Shown here: positions 6,559 through 11,319 of the stretch, in pieces
How positions within the stretch are numbered: position 1 is the stretch's first letter
How the letters are laid out: every line of letters begins with the position of its first letter
Origin: Candidatus Altarchaeales archaeon A3
GTDB lineage: Archaea > Altiarchaeota > Altiarchaeia > Altiarchaeales > Altiarchaeaceae
DNA: 11,319 nucleotides
NCBI GenBank assembly: GCA_002083985.1
Contig: MTER01000134.1
Location: forward strand, 1-11,319
Direction: 5' to 3'
Made by a program: the position numbers and the translations under genes
The notes under the pieces: generated by a model
Seen by the model: only the letters and a program-made list of their open reading frames with translations
Database searches by the model: none
What the model was told of the DNA's origin: nothing

Positions 6559-6727
6559 GGGACTGTAATGAAATAAATTAATCATTTAACAGCATTAATT
6601 GTATACTCAACAACGGCGAAAACTGCGCTTTTTTATAGCACATTTTCAAAGATTTAAAAAACGCAATTTATAAAGGTGCAAAGTATAACAATATCTTTAA
6701 ATAAACAAGTTATTTCATTACAGTTCC
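6559..6727. mobile_element. 169-bp MITE with 18-bp inverted ends
   Basis: GGGACTGTAATGAAATAA (6559-6576) and TTATTTCATTACAGTTCC (6710-6727) are inverted copies matching at 17 of 18 positions. The trinucleotide ATA flanks both sides and could be a short target duplication, but three AT bases carry little weight. The interior has no ORF and contains the TATACT-ended repeat at 6602-6687. The GG-ACTGT start recalls IS6-type ends, but the expected 8-bp duplication is absent, so I leave the family open. Confidence 0.8.
6602..6687. repeat. TATACT-ended repeat, copy nested in the 169-bp MITE
   Basis: It begins TATACTCAACAACGGCGAAA and ends with AGTATA. The first ~30 bp match the repeat at 7463-7583 closely (CGGC-AAAACTGCG-TTTTTT), and the last 50 bp match a partial copy at 6745-6793. 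The ends are imperfect inverted repeats around TATACT. It lies entirely inside the GGGACTG element, so it is either a part of that element or an earlier passenger. Confidence 0.7.
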
Positions 6728-6744
6728 ATAGCGAAACACAGTGA

Positions 6745-6793
6745 GCATATTTTAAAGATTTAAAAAACGCAATTTATGAAGTTACGCAGTATA
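6745..6793. repeat. Partial copy of the TATACT-ended repeat
   Basis: This 49-bp stretch repeats the right half of the copy at 6602-6687. The shared core AAAGATTTAAAAAACGCAAT is identical (20 of 20), followed by TTAT-AAG and a terminal AGTATA. The left half is missing. With the neighbouring hairpins and MITE it fills the gene-free interval 6346-6813, in which I see no coding sequence. It lies 20 bp past the SEC-C gene's stop codon. Confidence 0.72.
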
Positions 6794-6813
6794 TATGAAG
6801 TGGCGACATAAAT

Positions 6814-7206
6814 TTAACTTTTAATAGCTTCTTTCATTTCATTCTCCATATATTCTATTGCCTCCAGATCAATTGAATCATCTTTTAAAAATTCTTTTGC
6901 TCTCTTTATAGCTTGTTCGTAGAAATATATCATTTTATCCCTCTCTCCTTTTTTCAGGTATATTTGTGCTAAACCCAGAAAACCATCATGATGTTGTGGT
7001 TGAGATTGTGTTAATATTTTGAAAAGTTTTTCTGCTTTTGTTAACTCGCCACAATTTAAATAATTCATTCCCTTATTAAACAATTCAACACCATCTTCAT
7101 CATTAGGTTTAATATCAGAGTATTCCTTTCTTATCTCATCTAAAAACATACAACATTTTTCATACTGTTTCCCGTTTCCACAATAACACAATTTATTACT
7201 TTGCAT
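6814..7206 (-). CDS. SEC-C zinc motif and TPR protein
   Basis: The 130-residue protein opens with a SEC-C motif, CYCGNGKQYEKCC (residues 7-19; Cys 7, 9, 18 and 19), the small zinc knuckle first described at the C-terminus of SecA. Two tetratricopeptide repeats follow, about 38-71 and 72-105 (GMNYLNCGELTKAEKLFKIL and LAQIYLKKGERDKMIYFYEQ), and then an acidic C-terminal helix. The pair suggests a small protein-binding adaptor; no enzyme activity is expected and the partner is unknown. There is no signal peptide or membrane segment. The ATG at 7206 has a MITE starting 13 bp upstream, so promoter signals must lie in that 13 bp or within the MITE. Neighbours give no functional hint. Confidence 0.85.
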   Translation of the reverse strand: MQSNKLCYCGNGKQYEKCCMFLDEIRKEYSDIKPNDEDGVELFNKGMNYLNCGELTKAEKLFKILTQSQPQHHDGFLGLAQIYLKKGERDKMIYFYEQAIKRAKEFLKDDSIDLEAIEYMENEMKEAIKS

Positions 7207-7219
7207 TTTAACACATTTA

Positions 7220-7372
7220 GTAATTATTATAGCCCCCCAAAAAATTACTGGTAAAATTTTGATTTTTTCTCTATTTTTTTGAAATTTTCACAGATAATTT
7301 AAAAATCCAATGGATTTTTAAAGATTAAAAACCTACTGTTTTTAGTAAATTTTGTACCCTCTGAATAGTTAC
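7220..7372. mobile_element. IS66-derived MITE, copy 3 (153 bp), with perfect 8-bp target duplication
   Basis: The right end, ACCCTCTGAATAGTTAC, is the inverted IS-left-type end GTAACTATTCAGAGGGT. The left end (from 7220) is a degenerate GTAACTATTCAGCCACCC. The element is therefore in the opposite orientation to copies 1 and 2. It is flanked by the exact direct repeat CACATTTA (7212-7219 and 7373-7380), the 8-bp length expected for IS66-family transposition. It is longer than the other copies because it contains an extra hairpin segment around 7291-7350, with the perfect stem TTTAAAAATCC/GGATTTTTAAA. No ORF is present. Its left edge is 13 bp from the SEC-C gene start. Confidence 0.9.
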
Positions 7373-7462
7373 CACATTTATTTATAAAATTATTTGTTGC
7401 TATTTTATACAATGAATAAGTCGGGCACATTTCAAAAATGCAAAACACGAATAAATTTATTA

Positions 7463-7583
7463 TATACTCAACAGCGGCAAAAACTGCGGTTTTTTCAAAA
7501 TCTTAAAAGTTTTGAAAATATACCTAAAATTTTCACGATTTCAGAAATTTAAAAAAGCTCAATCAGTGAAGTTGTGAAGTATA
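7463..7583. repeat. TATACT-ended repeat abutting the tRNA 3' end
   Basis: It starts TATACTCAACAGCGGC and ends AGTATA at 7583. The ends form an imperfect inverted repeat (TATACTCAACAGC against TATACTTCACAAC). The left 30 bp match the copy at 6602, and the right part shares AAATTTAAAAAAG-TCAAT. The right end overlaps the last two bases of the initiator tRNA gene, so the sequence also serves as the tRNA trailer. The preceding 7373-7462 shows no other feature. Confidence 0.65.
7551..7556 (-). terminator. Candidate U-tract terminator of the tRNA gene
   Basis: On the minus strand a run of six T follows GAGC about 25 bases beyond the tRNA 3' end. Archaeal RNA polymerase can terminate at such T runs without a hairpin. 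The same run lies at the same place in the related repeat copies at 6602 and 6745. Confidence 0.35.
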
Positions 7584-7656
7584 GCGAGGGTTGGATTTGA
7601 ACCAACGACCTCTGGGTTATGGGCCCAGCGAGAACTCCAGGCTCCTCTGCCTCGCT
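7582..7656 (-). tRNA. Initiator tRNA-Met (CAU)
   Basis: The 75-base gene folds as a complete cloverleaf. The 7-bp acceptor is AGCGAGG/CCTCGCT with an A1:U72 pair and A73. The D stem is GAGG/TCTC, and its loop holds G18-G19. The anticodon stem CTGGG/CCCAG has three consecutive G:C pairs, the loop is CCCATAA with anticodon CAT, the variable loop is AGGTC, and the T arm is GTTGG-TTCAAAT-CCAAC. The A1:U72 pair and GGG/CCC anticodon stem mark it as the initiator, not the elongator. CCA is not encoded and there is no intron. Position 8 is C and position 33 is C, both normally U; C33 is known in some eukaryotic initiators, but C8 is rare outside Methanopyrus, where it is edited. It is transcribed away from RPA. 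Confidence 0.92.
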
Positions 7657-7675
7657 TCGTTGTAGTATTTAAAAA

Positions 7676-7687
7676 CAAATTTAAAAT
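7676..7687 (-). promoter_or_regulatory. Candidate TATA box for the tRNA gene
   Basis: On the minus strand ATTTTAAATTTG is centred about 26 bp before the first tRNA base, the expected archaeal TATA spacing for a start at or near the mature 5' end. A nearer TTTTTAAATA (7666-7675) is too close. The interval to the RPA stop at 7765 is otherwise featureless AT-rich DNA. Confidence 0.35.
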
Positions 7688-7764
7688 CATGTTTATAAAT
7701 CACTTTATAAATTAGACATCTTATAAATTATCCTTATAATATTCAATCCTCTGCTCTCTTAATT

Positions 7765-9528
7765 TCATTCAATTTCATCCGCATAAAATACCATATTTCC
7801 AAAATTTTTATTAAATTTCGCATGCCCGGTAATTGTTTTGGCGCTGCCACGAATCTCTGTTTTTACCTTTTCTATAACTGCTTGTTCTCCGGATTCCCCG
7901 ACCAAATTTAAAATTTCACTTATATTCATTCCCATTATTTTTTCTGCATTACTCCCGAAAAACATTATTCCTATTTGTTCTTCTCCTTTTATGTTCGATG
8001 CTATAATTCTGAGCATTAATTTTGGCACCTGCTCAACATCCGTACCGCATTTTTCGCAATACCATTCATTATTTCCTACATTCATAACCTTTTTATTACA
8101 TGTCGGGCAGGAAGGATATGTTAACTGCTGGTTTGAGTCAATATCCGCAATTTTTACAACTAATTTTACATTTCTGTCCCCGTCAGAAATTTCCGAAATT
8201 TTCTTTTCAACCCCTTCTGATTTTGAAAACGAAATATACAGTCCGGCAAATTCCTTTTTGTCAATTAAATTTATATCGTTCTTTTTTCTTATGTGAATTT
8301 CACAATTTTCTATACTTCTCCGTATGTTTCCTTTTTTAATTTCAACCGCATCGCCTTCGCTGACATTTTCAACAAAGTCCGCAGCATCATTCCAGATAAC
8401 TATTCTCATGCTTCCCGTGTCATCATTTAGCATGAACGCCCCTCTTTTTCCGACATTGCCCTGAATGCCTTCAAATTCCTTCACTCCGAAATTTTTTGTA
8501 ATGATTCCTTTTGTTGTCAGGGTAAAAGTCCTCTTTTCGTCTTCGCTTAATGTTTCGTATTTATCAGAAATTTCTCCTATTTTTAAGGACTTCGCAGATA
8601 TTCTTTTTAATTCAGGTAAATTTAACTTCGCATTGCTTTTCTCTATATTTCCAGCCGAACTTGTACTTATTTCTACATCACCGAGCATTCCTCTCTTTGC
8701 CATGCCCCTGATTTTAACAAGGCATCCGAAATTTATACCTTTGTCTTTATTGTCTTTCATATCATCCCACACAGTTATCCGTATTGTTCCCGTTTCATCC
8801 TCAATAAAAAACGGGCTTCTTATTCCTTTGCTTCCGTCAAGTCGTTCAAATTCATTACTTTCAATATCGCTTATAATCCTTCCGACCACACAGACGGGTA
8901 CTTTATCCTCTTTTGTTTTTTCTTTTACTTCTTTTAATGTCTGAATGCGTTCGGAAATTTCGGAAATTTTAATTTTTACATCATTGATTTCCGGATTTAT
9001 ATCTATAATGGAAAATGTCGTTAAATTTATTTCAACTCTTTCAAGATTGTTAAAGGTTGATACCTTTGTATTGCCTTTAATGATTCTGACTAGGTCATTA
9101 AATTTAGTTCTGTTCAAAATTTCCGAGTGCGCATCCCACAGCACAACAGGAATTTCTCCGGTTTCATCGGAAATTATTATGCGGGCGACTTTTCCTGCTG
9201 TTCCGTCTTTTCTCTGAAAGTCATTTATAGGAAATACTCTTTTCACTCTTCCGACAACATTTACGGAAATTTCTCTCTTAATCAGCACATCTTTGATTTT
9301 TGAAAATGAAATATTATTTTCATCAGTTAGTTCGGATATTCGTACTCCGAAATCACTCGCAACACCAGACAATGCTCCGTAATCATTAATCAGTCCGCCC
9401 ATTTCGTCTTTCTTTTTATCAATTAATGATAAAATTTCCTCTTCGCTTTTTCCGAGTAAATTTGCTAATTTTTTAACCCCTTCCATAATACTTTCATCCC
9501 GGGTATTTTTTTCTTTTTTTTCATTCAT
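7765..9528 (-). CDS. rpa: Replication protein A, multi-OB-fold single-stranded DNA-binding protein with zinc finger
   Basis: The 587-residue protein has a charged N-terminal helical region (1-80), then repeated OB folds at about 88-175, 205-292 and 335-415, each with the RPA pattern DDTG/DETG followed by a VW(D/N)D strand (DETGEIPVVLWD, DETGTIRITVWDD, DDTGSMRIVIWND). A fourth C-terminal OB-like domain (about 450-587) carries a C4 zinc finger, CPTC and CEKC (Cys 474, 477, 491, 494). Three DNA-binding OB folds plus a zinc-finger domain resemble the large single-chain RPAs of some euryarchaea, where it protects single-stranded DNA in replication and repair. Sequences KISEIS and SLKIGEIS introduce the domains. 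The ATG at 9528 is followed by a second possible start at residue 15. No partner RPA gene is adjacent. Confidence 0.93.
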   Translation of the reverse strand: MNEKKEKNTRDESIMEGVKKLANLLGKSEEEILSLIDKKKDEMGGLINDYGALSGVASDFGVRISELTDENNISFSKIKDVLIKREISVNVVGRVKRVFPINDFQRKDGTAGKVARIIISDETGEIPVVLWDAHSEILNRTKFNDLVRIIKGNTKVSTFNNLERVEINLTTFSIIDINPEINDVKIKISEISERIQTLKEVKEKTKEDKVPVCVVGRIISDIESNEFERLDGSKGIRSPFFIEDETGTIRITVWDDMKDNKDKGINFGCLVKIRGMAKRGMLGDVEISTSSAGNIEKSNAKLNLPELKRISAKSLKIGEISDKYETLSEDEKRTFTLTTKGIITKNFGVKEFEGIQGNVGKRGAFMLNDDTGSMRIVIWNDAADFVENVSEGDAVEIKKGNIRRSIENCEIHIRKKNDINLIDKKEFAGLYISFSKSEGVEKKISEISDGDRNVKLVVKIADIDSNQQLTYPSCPTCNKKVMNVGNNEWYCEKCGTDVEQVPKLMLRIIASNIKGEEQIGIMFFGSNAEKIMGMNISEILNLVGESGEQAVIEKVKTEIRGSAKTITGHAKFNKNFGNMVFYADEIE

Positions 9529-9586
9529 TTTAAATTAAATGTTTTTGAGTTTTATGTTAAATTTGAAGTTGTGGAAAGAATATAAG

Positions 9587-9660
9587 ACATGTTGCTTAAT
9601 AAATTTTTATCTTAAATTTTTACTGAAATTTACCTTTAAATATAATTAAGCAGTAACTCT
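9587..9660. repeat. ACATGTTGC repeat family, short copy (74 bp) upstream of RPA
   Basis: It starts ACATGTTGCTTAATAAATTT and ends TTAAGCAGTAACTCT. The ends are imperfect inverted repeats. Both ends, in the same orientation, match the copy at 11067-11189 upstream of purM. It begins 58 bp before the RPA start codon. It is non-coding. A MITE remnant and a shared upstream regulatory element are both possible. Confidence 0.6.
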
Positions 9661-9955
9661 ATTCTTTTAATGTTTTTAATCTATTTTCGAGCTTGTCTTT
9701 CAACTTTTGTAGCCCTTCACTGTTATTTAAATATTAGTGCCCCTTTTTAAATTGAGGTAATTAATTTGAGAGTTATATGTTCGCTTCCAACGGCGTTTTT
9801 TTAGTTTAGTCTTCCGTCGTTTTCAAAAATGTTTATAAAAATAATAGTAAAAAAGCAAATATATAATTATCCCTATTTTAGCAGGTCAGCACCAAACTTC
9901 AGATGATTAAAATAAAATCTTAATTTTTTGGCGAAATTTTTATTTTGGCGAAATT
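9661..9955. other. Gene-free interval between RPA and purM; 17-bp direct repeat at its right edge
   Basis: No credible gene is seen. A 23-codon reading frame on the minus strand (about 9669-9740, ending LKDKLENRLKTLKE) lacks a start and may be a gene remnant. At 9926-9942 and 9943-9958 the unit TTTTGGCGAAATTTT(T)A occurs twice in tandem, and the second unit contains the purM stop codon. On the minus strand a T-rich GATTTTATTTTAATC follows, which could end the purM transcript. Confidence 0.55.
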
Positions 9956-11023
9956 TTATTTTTCCTTTAAAATTTCAATCTTTTTATCACCCATTTCTAT
10001 CAACACCTTGTGTTCGGCAATTACTTTGCCTATCTCTCTGCAATTGTAATTTTTCAAAATTTCCGATGCGTCTTTTTTATTTGCAATTACACAAAATCCG
10101 ATTCCCATGTTAAATGTATTGTACATTTCTTCATCGTTTATATTGCCATACTCCTGAATTTTAGCAAAAATTTTTGTGTGTCGTTCATTCAAATCAGGCA
10201 AATTTTCCAGTTTAAATCCATGCTTTGTCAGTCGTAGTAAGTTCCTGTAACCTCCTCCTGTTATATGTGCCAGTCCGTGAACATCGTATTTATTTATTAT
10301 TTCTAAAATTTCTTTAACATAAATCATTGTTGGCGTTAAAATTTCCGGATAAAATTTCTTTGGCAAAACCTTTCTTGCCAGTGTTAGTCCGTTGCTGTGA
10401 ATTCCGCTGCTGTCAAATCCGATAACAACATCATTGACCATAATTTTACTTCCGTCTATAATTTTGTCCTTCCTGACAATTCCCAGCGCAGTTCCGCTCA
10501 AATCAAAACCGATTTTCTTTTTATCGTTTATTCCTTTAATTAAATCCGGGACTATTGCTGTCTCCCCTCCGATTATTGCTACTTTTGCCTGTTTTGCACC
10601 TTCATAAATTCCTTTTGCTATTCCGTTTAAAATTTTTTCATTAACGGACTGCAAAGCAATGTAATCAACTAATGCAATTGGTTCTGCTCCGACACAAATC
10701 AAATCATTAACATTCATCGCAATCATATCAATTCCAACCGTATCATATTTGTCCAGTTCCTGTGCTATAAGTACTTTTGTTCCGACACCATCTGTTTTAA
10801 ATGCAATTCCATAATCCCCAAATTCAATAAGGTTTGCATAATTTCCTACATCCATAAGCACCTTTCCAGTCCTTTTGTCTCTAAATTTAAATGTTGCACT
10901 CATTAAATTTATAAAATTTTTCATTACTTCTTGTCTTTTGTCAATATCTACTCCGGCCTGTTTGTATGTTGCTGGTTTTGGTTGTTTTATTGTTTTCATT
11001 ATTCTGTTGTTTTCATTATTCAT
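9956..11023 (-). CDS. purM: Phosphoribosylformylglycinamidine cyclo-ligase (AIR synthetase)
   Basis: The 355-residue protein is full length for PurM. It catalyses the ATP-dependent closure of FGAM to aminoimidazole ribonucleotide, the fifth step of purine synthesis, in the cytoplasm. Seen in order are [10 protein letters not shown] (residues 19-28), TDGVGTK (77-83), [11 protein letters not shown] (97-107), GAEP (112-115), GGETA (152-156), [11 protein letters not shown] (207-217), HITGGG (253-258) and NMGIGF (305-310), the PurM/ThiL-fold ATP and substrate loops. All key motifs are intact. The first ATG (11023) lies in a short tandem duplication: AATAATGAAAACAA occurs twice, so residue 9 (Met) is an alternative, possibly older start. 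No other pur gene is in the window. Confidence 0.96.
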   Translation of the reverse strand: MNNENNRIMKTIKQPKPATYKQAGVDIDKRQEVMKNFINLMSATFKFRDKRTGKVLMDVGNYANLIEFGDYGIAFKTDGVGTKVLIAQELDKYDTVGIDMIAMNVNDLICVGAEPIALVDYIALQSVNEKILNGIAKGIYEGAKQAKVAIIGGETAIVPDLIKGINDKKKIGFDLSGTALGIVRKDKIIDGSKIMVNDVVIGFDSSGIHSNGLTLARKVLPKKFYPEILTPTMIYVKEILEIINKYDVHGLAHITGGGYRNLLRLTKHGFKLENLPDLNERHTKIFAKIQEYGNINDEEMYNTFNMGIGFCVIANKKDASEILKNYNCREIGKVIAEHKVLIEMGDKKIEILKEK

Positions 11024-11066
11024 AATAATTTGTTATTCTAATTTTTAAGAAATAAATTTATAATAA

Positions 11067-11189
11067 ACATGTTGCGAAATAATTTTTTCACTTTTAAATT
11101 TTATTGATTTTAACCTCACTTCGTTTGGATATTTTAAAATCTTTGCGATTTTAAAATCACCTTTAAAATTTTTAATTTGCAACAACTCT
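11067..11189. repeat. ACATGTTGC repeat family, long copy (123 bp) upstream of purM
   Basis: It starts ACATGTTGCGAAATAATTTT and ends TTTGCAACAACTCT, with an inverted relation between the ends (TGTTGCGAAAT against TGTTGCAAATT). It matches the 74-bp copy at 9587-9660 at both ends but has about 50 extra bp in the middle. That extra part contains the linker CCTCACTTCGTTTGGATATT and an 11-bp hairpin (11131-11141 with 11147-11157), the same module as at 6422-6466. It starts 43 bp before the purM ATG. The remaining 11190-11319 shows no recognisable feature. Confidence 0.62.
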
Positions 11190-11319
11190 AATGTTAACTT
11201 GACTTTGTCAGATTTGATATAAAATAATTAGATGTCTGCCTAAAAATAAATATTAAACTATATTTTTGTAAATTTTGTAGGATTATGTACTCTAATCTTG
11301 TTGTTTTGATATAAATTAC

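Noticed and set aside
6602..6635. Conserved reading frame YST-AKTA in both TATACT repeat copies
   Set aside because: Only about 11 codons, followed by stops, and no start; base-level repeat identity explains it.
7411..7548. 45-codon plus-strand frame beginning MNKSGTFQKCK across the repeat upstream of the tRNA
   Set aside because: It runs through the TATACT-ended repeat, shows no family resemblance, and the matching frame is not open in the related copy at 6602.
7838..9217. Several long plus-strand frames opposite RPA
   Set aside because: They are antisense shadows of a strongly conserved multi-domain gene, and their compositions are typical of reversed AT-rich codons.
9669..9740. Short minus-strand frame ending LKDKLENRLKTLKE
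   Set aside because: It has no start codon, is preceded by a stop, and has no recognisable relative; at most a gene remnant.

Overview
The window comes from an AT-rich archaeon. It encodes archaeal or archaeal/eukaryotic information-processing proteins: aIF5A with its hypusine site, ribosomal protein eL39, Mre11, a multi-OB-fold RPA with a zinc finger, the KEOPS kinase Bud32, and an initiator tRNA with an A1:U72 pair. It also carries remnants of archaeal-type PF01637 ATPases. Several starts have TATA-like stretches close upstream and no clear Shine-Dalgarno site. I cannot name the lineage; an Altiarchaeota-like or other AT-rich euryarchaeal/DPANN genome would fit, but that is a guess.

Layout. 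Positions 1-566 (minus) hold a decayed ATPase gene. Positions 586-679 are a small IS66-derived MITE. A minus-strand cluster follows, read right to left: eL39 (1830-1675), aIF5A (1654-1262) and a CoaC-type flavoprotein (1222-683). A candidate TATA box and four 19-bp tandem repeats lie just upstream of it. Next come mre11 (minus, 1979-3178), a second MITE (3210-3310), a second ATPase fragment (3351-3584) and a dead IS66-family insertion sequence (3594-5318). That IS has itself been hit by an unrelated 119-bp MITE (4221-4339). On the plus strand a UPF0145/YbjQ-type protein (5342) and Bud32 (5683) are 20 bp apart. Positions 6346-6813 have no gene; they contain hairpin repeats and a 169-bp MITE with another repeat nested in it. 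A minus-strand SEC-C/TPR protein (6814-7206) follows, then a third IS66-type MITE with a perfect 8-bp target duplication (7220-7372), another copy of the nested repeat (7463-7583), and the initiator tRNA gene (7582-7656, minus). The window ends with RPA (7765-9528, minus) and purM (9956-11023, minus). Each of these two has a copy of one short repeat family upstream.

The genes are mostly housekeeping: translation (eL39, aIF5A, tRNA-iMet, and Bud32 through tRNA t6A synthesis), DNA replication and repair (Mre11, RPA), purine synthesis (PurM) and perhaps coenzyme A synthesis. They do not form one pathway.

The notable content is in the gaps. At least five short repeat or MITE families occupy the intergenic DNA, often within 15-60 bp of start codons and sometimes inside each other. 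One family can be tied to the IS66 element by its asymmetric ends and an 8-bp target duplication. The initiator tRNA gene encodes C at positions 8 and 33, where U is expected, which raises the possibility of C-to-U editing. I found no CRISPR array and no obvious new multi-gene defence or metabolic system.
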